Shown in pieces: positions 49,071 to 57,957 of a stretch of 64,000 bases of DNA. The notes beneath the pieces are model-generated. The model saw nothing but the letters and a program-made list of their open reading frames with translations. It did not search any database and had not been told where the DNA came from. A program made the position numbers and the translations under genes. The number at the start of each line of letters is the position of its first letter. The stretch's first letter is position 1. Where the stretch lies: contig NZ_NEJP01000008.1 in the NCBI RefSeq assembly GCF_002113125.1, positions 186,001 to 250,000 of the forward strand. Reading direction: 5' to 3'. This DNA comes from Pseudomonas sp. B20(2017). GTDB taxonomy: Bacteria; Pseudomonadota; Gammaproteobacteria; Pseudomonadales; Pseudomonadaceae.

Positions 49071-50438
49071 ATGCGCAAGATGATTCTGCAATGCGGTGTC
49101 CTGGCCCTGAGCCTGCTGGCCGCCAACGTGATCGCGGCGGTGTCGCCGGACGAAGCCAACAAGCTCGGCACCAGCCTGACGCCGCTGGGTGCCGAGAAGG
49201 CCGGCAACGCCGACGGGTCGATTCCGGCCTGGACCGGCGGTATCCCGAAAAACGCCGGTGCGGTCGACAGCAAGGGCTTCCTGGCTGACCCGTTCGCCAG
49301 CGAAAAACCGCTGTTCACCATCACTGCCGCCAACGTCGACAAGTACAAGGACAAGCTCTCTGACGGTCAGGTGGCGATGTTCAAGCGCTATCCCGAGACC
49401 TACAAAATCCCGGTCTACCCGACTCATCGGACGGTGGCCGTGCCGCCGGAAATCTACGAGTCGGCCAAGCGCAGCGCACTCAATGTCACCAGCATCAACG
49501 ACGGCAACGGTCTGGCCAACTTCACCGGCAACCGTTACTACGCCTTCCCGATTCCGAAGAACGGCGTCGATGTGCTGTGGAACCACATCACCCGATATCA
49601 CGGCGGTAACCTGCGGCGGATCATCACTCAGGTAACACCGCAGACCAATGGCAGCTACACGCCGATCCGCTTCGAAGAAGAGATCGCCGTGCCGCAATTG
49701 ATGAAGGATCTGGACCCTGAAAAAGCCGCCAACGTCCTGACCTTTTTCAAACAGTCGGTGACCGCTCCGGCGCGACTGGCCGGTAACGTGCTGCTGGTGC
49801 ACGAGACCCTTGATCAGGTGAAGGAGCCGCGTCTGGCGTGGATCTACAACGCCGGCCAGCGCCGGGTACGGCGTGCGCCGCAGGTTGCCTATGACGGTCC
49901 GGGCACTGCTGCCGACGGCTTGCGTACCTCGGACAACTTCGACATGTTCTCCGGTGCACCGGACCGCTATGACTGGAAACTGATCGGCAAGAAGGAAATG
50001 TACATTCCGTACAACAGCTACAAACTTGATTCGCCGAGCCTCAAGTACGACGACATCGTCAAGGCCGGACACATCAACCAGGACCTGACCCGTTATGAAC
50101 TGCACCGGGTCTGGGAAGTGGTCGGCACGGTGAAACCGAACGAGCGGCACATCTACGCCAAGCGCCACATGTACATCGACGAAGACAGCTGGCAGGTGGC
50201 ACTGGCAGACCATTACGACGGTCGCGGACAACTGTGGCGAGTGGCCGAAGGTCATGCCCAGTACTACTACGATCACCAGGCTCAGGCCTACACCCTCGAA
50301 GCGCTCTACGACATCATCGCCGGCCGCTACATTGCCCTGGGGATGAAGAACGAAGAGAAGCACAGTTTCGAATTCGGCTTCGAGGCCAAGGCCGCCGACT
50401 ACACCCCGTCGGCCCTGCGCGCCGAGGGCGTAAGGTAA
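49071..50438 (+). CDS. DUF1329 periplasmic protein
   Basis: 455 residues from the ATG at 49071, 9 bases after AAGG; the ATG at 49062 directly abuts that site and is less likely. A signal peptide is cut near VIAA (about residue 22). The DUF1329 domain, expected to have a LolB-like lipid-binding fold, fills the rest; SIPAWTGGIPKN near the N terminus is characteristic. It is coupled to the DUF1302 gene (23-base gap) and ends in a terminator. Probably carries a hydrophobic ligand between membranes. Confidence 0.88.
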   Translation: MRKMILQCGVLALSLLAANVIAAVSPDEANKLGTSLTPLGAEKAGNADGSIPAWTGGIPKNAGAVDSKGFLADPFASEKPLFTITAANVDKYKDKLSDGQVAMFKRYPETYKIPVYPTHRTVAVPPEIYESAKRSALNVTSINDGNGLANFTGNRYYAFPIPKNGVDVLWNHITRYHGGNLRRIITQVTPQTNGSYTPIRFEEEIAVPQLMKDLDPEKAANVLTFFKQSVTAPARLAGNVLLVHETLDQVKEPRLAWIYNAGQRRVRRAPQVAYDGPGTAADGLRTSDNFDMFSGAPDRYDWKLIGKKEMYIPYNSYKLDSPSLKYDDIVKAGHINQDLTRYELHRVWEVVGTVKPNERHIYAKRHMYIDEDSWQVALADHYDGRGQLWRVAEGHAQYYYDHQAQAYTLEALYDIIAGRYIALGMKNEEKHSFEFGFEAKAADYTPSALRAEGVR

Positions 50439-50463
50439 GGGTTTCGATACATTGGCAACGTAA

Positions 50464-50491
50464 AAGGCGACCATACGGTCGCCTTTTTTAT
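50464..50491 (+). terminator. Intrinsic terminator after the DUF1329 gene
   Basis: AAAGGCGACC-ATAC-GGTCGCCTTTTTT, 20 or so bases after the stop. Confidence 0.93.
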
Positions 50492-50577
50492 GGGCGCCAA
50501 TCAGCGTACTGAATACTCGTCAACAAGCGCCGGGGAGAGGGCTAGGGTGAGCGTACAACGATAAGAAGGCGTACCCG

Positions 50578-53121
50578 ATGACCGCCATGACCCACGTTCC
50601 GGATCGAGTGGATTTTCTCCCGAGACTGTCTTCCCATCACCTGGCGCGTCCGCGCCTTTGCGGGGGGCTGCTGGAGTCAACTGCGCGGGTCAAACTGGTC
50701 TGCGCGCCCGCCGGCAGTGGCAAGACCGCGCTGCTCACCGAGTGCCTGCTGCAGGCGCCTGTCAATTGCACGGTGTGCTGGCTGCCGCTGGCAGGGGCGT
50801 CCTTGAGCGTTGGCGAATTTTGCGAACGGCTCGCGCGCGCCATGGGGCTGGCAGTCGCAGACGAGACGTCACTGCTGTACGAGCTGGCGCGGCGAGCTTC
50901 GCCAATCTGGCTGCTGATAGATGATTACTGTCGCTATCCGGAGCCTGCGCTGGATGCCTTTCTCGATCGGATGCTGGCGGTCAGCAGTCCGGCCCTGACG
51001 TGGTGGATCGGCTCGCGGCGCCGTCCGGCCTGCAACTGGCCGCGCCTGCTGCTCGATGATGCCTTGTACGAATGTGAAGCCGCGGCGTTGGCGCTGACCC
51101 GGGACGAAATCGCACAAGCGTTGCGTCACCTGCCTTCCGCCCAGGCCGACAGTGTGGCGGGGCGCATCTTCCAGCGCAGCGGCGGCTGGTGCGCCGGCGT
51201 GCGGATGCTGTTGATGCAAAAATGCGACTGGTCGCAAAAGACCTTGCCGCAGCAACGCATGGACACCTTGCTGGACTACCTGCAACACGAACTGTTCAGC
51301 GGCCTGAGTCCAGAACTCGCCGAGGCCTGGAGAGTGCTGGCGCATCTGCCGCGGTTCAATGCCGAGCTCTGTGAACACCTGTTTGGTGCCGGAGAGGGCG
51401 CCCAGTACTTGCGCACACTGCAAGTGCTCGGTTGCTTTATCGAGCCCTGGCACGATTCGGCCGACTGGCTGCAGATTTTCCCGTCACTGTCGCATGTCAT
51501 TCGCGAAGAGCACTGGCCATCGGGGCGTTCATGGCATCGCCGGGCATGCCAGTGGTTCGCTGCCGCAAATGACTGGCGCTCGGCTTTTGAACAGGCTCTC
51601 CTGGCCGAAGAATATGAAGCGGCCATCAGTCTGTTGCAGTACTTCAGCTTCGAGCACCTGTTCGAAGAGCAAACGGTGGTGCTGTTGTTGCGGCTGCATG
51701 AAATCCAGGGCGGTGAGCTGACAATGAGTTCGCCACAGCTGGTCGGACTGATGACGGCGGCGTTGCTGTTTGCCGGTCGCTTTGAACAGGCGGCGCAATG
51801 TATTGCGCGTCTTTCGTGTTTCCTGCCGCAACCCTCTGCGCAGGGTGAGTCTCAGCTGATTGCACGCTGGCAGGCATTGAGCGGTTGGCTGGAGCATCTG
51901 GAGGGGCGAATGGAAACTGCCCAAGAGCATTTCTCTCAAGCATTGGAAGTACTGGATGCGGACAGCTGGATCGCTCGGGCACTGTGTTTGTCCGGGTTGA
52001 CCCAGCAAGCACTTTTGAGAGGCGAACTCGACGTTGCGCACGCCTGTAACCGCCAGGCGCTGTGTCTGGCACGAGCGCAAGGCTCGCTGGTTATCGAGGC
52101 ACTGCTTGAGCTCGATCATGCGCAATTGCTGGAGCAGCGCGGCGCAGCGTCCCGGGCTGAAAATCTTCTGGCCAATGTCCACGATTTGCTTGGCAAGCAA
52201 TCGAACCGGCCGACACCGTTGATGGGAAGAATCGCTTTACGCCGAGGGCGTTTGGCGCTGAGTCAGGGATTGGACGCTCGCGCTGCAGCGTTTTTCCAGG
52301 TCGGCCTGGAGGATTGCAAGCGCAATCATGACAAGCGCGTGCTGTATGGCTTCATCGGACTGGCGCAATTGGCTGCCAACCAGGCGGACTACGAACAGGC
52401 TTTCGTGTGTCTGCGCGATGCCGAGCGGCTGATGCAACTGCGGCAGATTCCGGACACGGTCTATCGCGGTGCGTTGCTGCACGCCAGCAGTCTTTTCTGG
52501 CTGCAGCAAGGACGCCACGAACTGGTTTGCGAGGCAATGACCCGCTTGCTGCGACACTATCAGGGACCTGGTGCGTTGCAGGCTCCACCAGCAACGCTGG
52601 AGCTGATTCCGCGAGTCGAGTACCTGCTGATCCTGGCCCGGGTTGGATTGCACAAGGCTCACGATCCCGTCGTGCGCCTCCAGCAGCTTCTGGAAACCGC
52701 CCGGCATTGCAGAATGCTTTCTCTGGAAACCGACTTGCACCTGGCATTGGCCGAGGTGGCTTTCGCACTGGGTGATGAAACCCTGGCCGGAACGCATTTG
52801 CAGGAGGGTTGTGAAATGGTCAGTCTGCATGGACTGCATCAGGCACTGCATGAACTGAAAATGCGCCGGCCTGAACTGGCTGGCAGTGCTACCGAGACAC
52901 CTTGTGCGGTCAGTTCGAACGGTTGCGCATTGCTCAGTCAGCGAGAACTGGAAGTTTTGAGATTGATTGCCAGAGGGTATTCCAATCAGCAGATTGCCGA
53001 TCAGCTGTTTATCTCGTTACATACGGTAAAGACTCATGCCAGGCGTATACATGGAAAGTTGGGTGTCGAGCGCAGAACGCAAGCAGTGGCCAGTGCAAAG
53101 ATGCTGGGTCTTGATGTATAG
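50578..53121 (+). CDS. MalT-like (LAL) LuxR-family regulator
   Basis: 847-residue ATP-binding LuxR regulator. The N-terminal P-loop APAGSGKT (residues 43-50) is followed by a Walker B-like LLIDD near 115-119. Winged-helix and TPR-like helical repeats fill about 330-720, and the C-terminal LuxR helix-turn-helix is at about 785-840 (LSQRELEVLRLIARGYSNQQIADQL). Such proteins are activated by an inducer binding the TPR part. It lies between the DUF1302/DUF1329 pair and the toxin-like gene, all on the plus strand, so it may control either. Its 3' part is AT-richer than its 5' part. Confidence 0.9.
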   Translation: MTAMTHVPDRVDFLPRLSSHHLARPRLCGGLLESTARVKLVCAPAGSGKTALLTECLLQAPVNCTVCWLPLAGASLSVGEFCERLARAMGLAVADETSLLYELARRASPIWLLIDDYCRYPEPALDAFLDRMLAVSSPALTWWIGSRRRPACNWPRLLLDDALYECEAAALALTRDEIAQALRHLPSAQADSVAGRIFQRSGGWCAGVRMLLMQKCDWSQKTLPQQRMDTLLDYLQHELFSGLSPELAEAWRVLAHLPRFNAELCEHLFGAGEGAQYLRTLQVLGCFIEPWHDSADWLQIFPSLSHVIREEHWPSGRSWHRRACQWFAAANDWRSAFEQALLAEEYEAAISLLQYFSFEHLFEEQTVVLLLRLHEIQGGELTMSSPQLVGLMTAALLFAGRFEQAAQCIARLSCFLPQPSAQGESQLIARWQALSGWLEHLEGRMETAQEHFSQALEVLDADSWIARALCLSGLTQQALLRGELDVAHACNRQALCLARAQGSLVIEALLELDHAQLLEQRGAASRAENLLANVHDLLGKQSNRPTPLMGRIALRRGRLALSQGLDARAAAFFQVGLEDCKRNHDKRVLYGFIGLAQLAANQADYEQAFVCLRDAERLMQLRQIPDTVYRGALLHASSLFWLQQGRHELVCEAMTRLLRHYQGPGALQAPPATLELIPRVEYLLILARVGLHKAHDPVVRLQQLLETARHCRMLSLETDLHLALAEVAFALGDETLAGTHLQEGCEMVSLHGLHQALHELKMRRPELAGSATETPCAVSSNGCALLSQRELEVLRLIARGYSNQQIADQLFISLHTVKTHARRIHGKLGVERRTQAVASAKMLGLDV

Positions 53122-53300
53122 AAGAGCGTTACAGCGGAGAAATCATTTATTTGTTCGGTTTTTTCTCGGAGACAATTCTTAAATATTCAAAATGTGAAGT
53201 AACGGCCCGCTTGTTTTAGTTGGGGTCGTTGAGCGTTAGCTTTGTTGCATGAATAAATGGCGTTGTGTCATTTAGTTGTTGATGCTGCAAGGAACTCTCA

Positions 53301-55694
53301 ATGAATCTTTTAAAAGATAACCTCGGTTTTCGGCCCCAATGGCTCGCAGGCACCAGTTCGAACAATCAACAGAAGTATGAACACCTGATGCAGCAAATGA
53401 CTGATCAGGAGGCCGAACTCAGACGACTGCTGGGCAAGTCGGCATCTTTGAAAGCCTATGCCTGTGCACGTGTTCAAGAATGGATCAACAGTGCATTGGG
53501 TACACAGATTGATCCAGAACGTGTCAGTGTACTTTCCCGCTTCAAGACTCAGGTCGCAGGGCGCACGCTCGTTCAAGAGGATAAACGTTCGTTACTGGAG
53601 CTCGCGCTGTTCGGTCTGCATGATCAGAACAACCGGTCTGAAATGAAGTTTGAAGGTCATGTTCCTTCAGGCTTGACTCAAGCACGCGTGGAAAACTGGT
53701 TATCTGGTGTGGATATCCGATCGGATTACTTTGAAGCGCTTCGAAAGTCCTTTGATGATTACGGCGTGCAAGTCGCATTGTTGGGAGCCCTGGGAACCCG
53801 CATTGCTTTCAGCGTGTTTTCGGCGACTTTGCAGGGACACCTCAATCAGTCGAGCATGGAAATGGTCGAGCGCTTCCTTCAGGGGGATCGCAGCATTGCG
53901 GCATCGGCGTTCGTTTTGAAGGGTTACCGGCATGGTTTCAGGGATCTGATTGTTTTCCAGCACAAGAGCAATCCCTATGGGCCCTGTGCCTTGTACGCTC
54001 CCGGCTCGCCGGATGGCAGGGACTGGTACTCGTTCCCCAATATTCGCGAACTCGAGTTTCAGGTGGCCGGCTGGGTCAGGACCGATGATGGGGTGAGCTA
54101 TCTGACGTCCCAGGCGCATCCTCAGGAGAGGGGGGCATTGTCCAAATATGTGAAACAGCTTCAGCAACTTCCGAGCGCATGGAAAGGCACAACCTTCTAC
54201 GAATGGCCTGAGGCGCCGGAGGGCATTCTCGCAGAGGCGATTTTCTATCAGATTTCCTGGGATCTGGCCCAGGAGAGTCTTGTACAGCCGGCGGGTTACC
54301 GAAACGCGCCTGCCGATCTTCGTCAGCGTTTCGCTCGATTGAACACCGAGTTGAAAGCCCTTTATATCGTCAACGCTCGTGAAGCCGGCATCGTTCCTTA
54401 TGAGACTTTTTGCCGTGATCTCATAAAACAGAACATTGAAGCCTTGCTAAAAGCATCTGGAGAAATCGTCGCAGTCAATCCGGATGACATTATTGTCGAG
54501 CTGGAGCAGGGTGAAGAAGTTACGTTGTCCCGGATCATTATCAAAGAGACGCCATTCTATGCGCATGAAAGGGATGGCGAACTGGTAGGCGTTTTTCCGC
54601 GCTTTCGTGTAAAGGCGGGCCATCCAGCACTGCGTAATCTTGATATTCGTCATTTGGCAAGCTGGTCCCGAACATTGCGACCGGGAGAAAAGTACATTGC
54701 CATGTTGCGTTCGGTTTATCTGAACAATCAACATCCGGCGTATGAGCTGAAGCGGGAAATACATTTGAGAATGCAGCAAGCCGAGATGTACCGGGCGGTA
54801 TTGTCCAGCCAGTTTGCCGGCGAGATGTCCAGTGGATTGGCTGAACAGTTGAATCGTTTGATTGCAGGGCTGGACAAGGCCTCGGATCCATCGTTTCCTC
54901 CTTATGGAGAAACCGTCACCAACGTGCAATACAGCGCTGTATTCAAACTGCATTTAAAGCGCTGTCTGATTGAAGGCGTCTATGTTTTCAGATTGGTAGA
55001 GGGCGGAAAAGTCACCGAAATTCTCTACACGCCTAACGCACCCGACGGTATCCATTACCGCCCGATGAATCAGCTCTTTGCGTCGATCAAGGAAAACGCT
55101 CTCGGCCAGTATTTCTATGAACGGGTCAAATACATCGAGCAGCCGATCATCGGGACTTTCGTCAATAACATCGAGTTCAAGAACATCTCCGAAAGCCCGC
55201 CCGTCCTTGAGATGAACAGCCGTGTGCAGTCGTTGCGAGCAAGTTACAACGCACGCATAGAGCGGGTCATATCCGATGTGGACGCACAAACGACCAGCTT
55301 CGGCGAAATTATCGGAAAGCTTGTTTATGACACGGCTGTCCTGGCTGCAACGGTCGTCAGCATGGTTATTCCACCGGTGGGGCTGGCGCTTTCGGCCGTG
55401 CAGATTACCAGGAATGTTCTTGAGGGAGCCCAGGCTTACAAGTACGGAGATCGAGCAACAGCTTTCAACCATTTCAAGGATGCGTTGCTGGACCTGGCTT
55501 CTCTGGTTCCCGGAGGAAAAGAAGCGACCAAGGCTCAGAAGACCCTGATTCAGCTTCTGGGCGATGCCAACACTGTCGTCGGTCTGGTGGCTTCGGCCAC
55601 TGGCCAAAGCCTTGGCTACGAGCGTTTTCAGGAACTGCTCGAAGAGATCCTGAAGGAAGAGTCGGCCAGCAATAGCCAGACGTTGTTGCTGTAA
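53301..55694 (+). CDS. Dermonecrotic-toxin-like protein (DUF6543 type)
   Basis: 797 residues with no signal peptide. The N terminus (PQWLAGTSSNNQQKYEHLM, then LKAYACARVQEWINSALG with IDPERVSV) matches the start of large pseudomonad DUF6543/Mcf-related toxins. Residues about 660-740 include a long hydrophobic stretch (LAATVVSMVIPPVGLALSAV) and the RATAFNHFKDALLDLASLVPGGK block, which resemble the pore/translocation part of Mcf/TcdA-type toxins. It is much shorter than the usual 1,500-2,000 residues and ends soon after that block, so a C-terminal effector part is missing. AT-richer than the neighbours. AAGGA lies before the start. Toxin function is inference. Confidence 0.7.
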   Translation: MNLLKDNLGFRPQWLAGTSSNNQQKYEHLMQQMTDQEAELRRLLGKSASLKAYACARVQEWINSALGTQIDPERVSVLSRFKTQVAGRTLVQEDKRSLLELALFGLHDQNNRSEMKFEGHVPSGLTQARVENWLSGVDIRSDYFEALRKSFDDYGVQVALLGALGTRIAFSVFSATLQGHLNQSSMEMVERFLQGDRSIAASAFVLKGYRHGFRDLIVFQHKSNPYGPCALYAPGSPDGRDWYSFPNIRELEFQVAGWVRTDDGVSYLTSQAHPQERGALSKYVKQLQQLPSAWKGTTFYEWPEAPEGILAEAIFYQISWDLAQESLVQPAGYRNAPADLRQRFARLNTELKALYIVNAREAGIVPYETFCRDLIKQNIEALLKASGEIVAVNPDDIIVELEQGEEVTLSRIIIKETPFYAHERDGELVGVFPRFRVKAGHPALRNLDIRHLASWSRTLRPGEKYIAMLRSVYLNNQHPAYELKREIHLRMQQAEMYRAVLSSQFAGEMSSGLAEQLNRLIAGLDKASDPSFPPYGETVTNVQYSAVFKLHLKRCLIEGVYVFRLVEGGKVTEILYTPNAPDGIHYRPMNQLFASIKENALGQYFYERVKYIEQPIIGTFVNNIEFKNISESPPVLEMNSRVQSLRASYNARIERVISDVDAQTTSFGEIIGKLVYDTAVLAATVVSMVIPPVGLALSAVQITRNVLEGAQAYKYGDRATAFNHFKDALLDLASLVPGGKEATKAQKTLIQLLGDANTVVGLVASATGQSLGYERFQELLEEILKEESASNSQTLLL

Positions 55695-55712
55695 CCGGCT
55701 GAAGTCAACTGA

Positions 55713-56495
55713 CTAGCGGGCGTCATGCCCCATCCGCCAACTCACGGCCCGCGTCGCCGCCAATAACCGCTGCGCCGCCGGGCCGTTTTCGTCGGCGTGG
55801 AACAGCGAGGTCGGGCCGACGATGGTCAACACTGCCGCGACCTGCCCGAGGGCGTTGAACACCGGTGCCGACAGGGCATCGACGCCGGGCATCAGCAAGC
55901 CGTGGACATGGTGCAGACCGCGTTCGCGGATCTGTTCGCACAACGTCGCATAGGCTTTTTCGTCCGCGAGCGGATGGCCGCCGCTGGCGATTTCCTGTTC
56001 GCGCAATTCGTCTGTTTCCCGATGCGGCAGGTAGGCGCCGAAGACCAGGCCGGTGGAGGAACTGAGCAGCGGCAACACCGAGCCCAGTTGCGTCACCACC
56101 GTCACCGCGCGCACCGCCGGTTCGATGTGCACCACGGTCGCGCCCTGATTGCCCCACACCGCGAGGAAACAGGTTTCGTTGAGTTCGTCGCGCAACTCGG
56201 CCAGCGGCAGGGCGGCGACTTTCAGCACGTCCATACTGTTGAGTGCGGCCAGACCCACGCGCAGCGCTTCACGGCCGAGACCGTAGTGGTTGGTGGCGGT
56301 GTTCTGTTCGGCGAAACCGCTGGCGATCAACGCCTGGAGATAACGGTGAACCTTGCTCGCCGGCATCTGCACATGTTCGGCCAGACGCGACAGCGAAGTG
56401 GACGGCGACAACTCGGCCAGGGCCTTGAGGATGTCGGTGCCGACTTCGGCGGAGCGGACTTTCTGTTTGCCGTTGCTGTCGCTGGATTTTTCCAT
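55713..56495 (-). CDS. hmgR: IclR-family repressor of homogentisate genes
   Basis: 260-residue IclR regulator: N-terminal winged helix (about 18-75, LSRLAEHVQMPASKVHRYLQAL) and C-terminal effector domain. It is divergent from hmgA-fahA-maiA, like HmgR of P. putida, which represses these genes until homogentisate binds. The 163-base gap contains a palindrome that could be its operator. It converges with the toxin-like gene, whose stop is 18 bases away. Confidence 0.9.
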   Translation of the reverse strand: MEKSSDSNGKQKVRSAEVGTDILKALAELSPSTSLSRLAEHVQMPASKVHRYLQALIASGFAEQNTATNHYGLGREALRVGLAALNSMDVLKVAALPLAELRDELNETCFLAVWGNQGATVVHIEPAVRAVTVVTQLGSVLPLLSSSTGLVFGAYLPHRETDELREQEIASGGHPLADEKAYATLCEQIRERGLHHVHGLLMPGVDALSAPVFNALGQVAAVLTIVGPTSLFHADENGPAAQRLLAATRAVSWRMGHDAR

Positions 56496-56555
56496 GGTGC
56501 TGCCGTGTCCCGGAACGAATGGGCGTCTTTATAGCTTGACGCTGGATAGCGAGCA

Positions 56556-56582
56556 AATTACGTTATGCGTAATTGAATTACG
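56556..56582. promoter_or_regulatory. Putative HmgR operator
   Basis: AATTACG-TTATG-CGTAATT is a perfect 7-base inverted repeat with 5-base spacer (56556-56574). A third AATTACG half-site follows in direct orientation at 56576-56582. It is the only clear dyad between hmgR and hmgA and is AT-rich, as expected for a promoter operator. Confidence 0.55.
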
Positions 56583-56658
56583 ATAAAAATAACCCCGGCG
56601 TGCCAAGACCTCTGATCCAGAGCGTCCGGCCATGCCGACTCCCTGTTCAGGAGGCTCC

Positions 56659-57954
56659 ATGAACCTCGATTCAGCCCTGGCTTACCAGTCCGGTTTCGGC
56701 AACGAATTCAGCTCCGAAGCGTTGCCCGGCGCACTGCCCGTCGGCCAGAACTCCCCGCAAAAAGCCCCTTACGGTCTGTACACCGAACTGTTCTCCGGCA
56801 CCGCGTTCACCATGACCCGCAGCGAAGCGCGGCGTACATGGATGTACCGGATCCAGCCGTCGGCCAATCATCCGGCCTTCGTCAAACTGGAGCGGCAACT
56901 GGCAGGTGGCCCGTTGGGTGAAGTGACCCCCAATCGCCTGCGCTGGAACCCGCTGGAGATTCCGACCGAACCCACCGATTTCATCGATGGTCTGGTGAGC
57001 ATGGCGGCCAATTCCGCTGCCGAAAAACCGGCCGGCATCAGCATCTATCACTATTGCGCCAACCGTTCGATGGAACGCGTTTTCTTCAACGCCGACGGCG
57101 AGCTGCTGCTGGTGCCGCAACTGGGTCGCCTGCGCATCGCCACCGAACTGGGTGTGCTGGAAGTGGCGCCGCTGGAAATCGCCGTGCTGCCACGGGGTTT
57201 GAAATTCCGCGTCGAACTGCTCGATCCGCAAGCGCGCGGCTACGTCGCCGAGAACCATGGCGCGCCGCTGCGCCTGCCGGATCTGGGACCGATCGGCAGC
57301 AACGGTCTGGCCAATCCGCGGGACTTCCTGACCCCGGTCGCCGCCTACGAAAACCTGCAACAGCCGACCACCCTGGTACAGAAATTCCTCGGCCAGTTGT
57401 GGGGCGCCGAACTCAATCACTCGCCACTGAACGTGGTCGCCTGGCACGGCAACAACGTGCCGTACAAATATGACCTGCGCCGCTTCAACACCATCGGCAC
57501 CGTCAGTTTCGATCATCCGGATCCATCGATCTTCACCGTGCTGACCTCGCCGACCAGCGTCCACGGTCTGGCCAACCTCGATTTCGTGATCTTCCCGCCG
57601 CGCTGGATGGTGGCCGAGAACACCTTCCGTCCGCCGTGGTTCCACCGCAACCTGATGAACGAATTCATGGGCCTGATCCAGGGCGAGTACGACGCCAAGG
57701 CCGAAGGCTTTGTGCCCGGCGGCGCGTCCCTGCACAGCTGCATGAGCGCTCACGGTCCTGACGGCGAGACCTGCACCAAAGCCATCAATGCGGACCTGAA
57801 ACCGGCGAAGATCGATAACACCATGGCCTTTATGTTCGAGACCAGTCAGGTGCTGCGCCCAAGCCGCTTCGCCCTCGACTGCCCGCAATTGCAATCCACT
57901 TACGACGCCTGCTGGGCCACGCTGCCCGCCACGTTCGACCCGACCCGGAGATAA
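56659..57954 (+). CDS. hmgA: Homogentisate 1,2-dioxygenase
   Basis: 431-residue iron enzyme that opens the ring of homogentisate to maleylacetoacetate in Phe/Tyr catabolism. The start is the ATG at 56659, 6 bases after GGAGG. The iron ligand motif H-x5-E is in [12 protein letters not shown], and the last His is in [10 protein letters not shown]. It heads hmgA-fahA-maiA and is spaced four bases from fahA. Loss of this gene gives brown pyomelanin in pseudomonads; nothing here suggests damage. Confidence 0.97.
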   Translation: MNLDSALAYQSGFGNEFSSEALPGALPVGQNSPQKAPYGLYTELFSGTAFTMTRSEARRTWMYRIQPSANHPAFVKLERQLAGGPLGEVTPNRLRWNPLEIPTEPTDFIDGLVSMAANSAAEKPAGISIYHYCANRSMERVFFNADGELLLVPQLGRLRIATELGVLEVAPLEIAVLPRGLKFRVELLDPQARGYVAENHGAPLRLPDLGPIGSNGLANPRDFLTPVAAYENLQQPTTLVQKFLGQLWGAELNHSPLNVVAWHGNNVPYKYDLRRFNTIGTVSFDHPDPSIFTVLTSPTSVHGLANLDFVIFPPRWMVAENTFRPPWFHRNLMNEFMGLIQGEYDAKAEGFVPGGASLHSCMSAHGPDGETCTKAINADLKPAKIDNTMAFMFETSQVLRPSRFALDCPQLQSTYDACWATLPATFDPTRR

Positions 57955-57957
57955 TCC

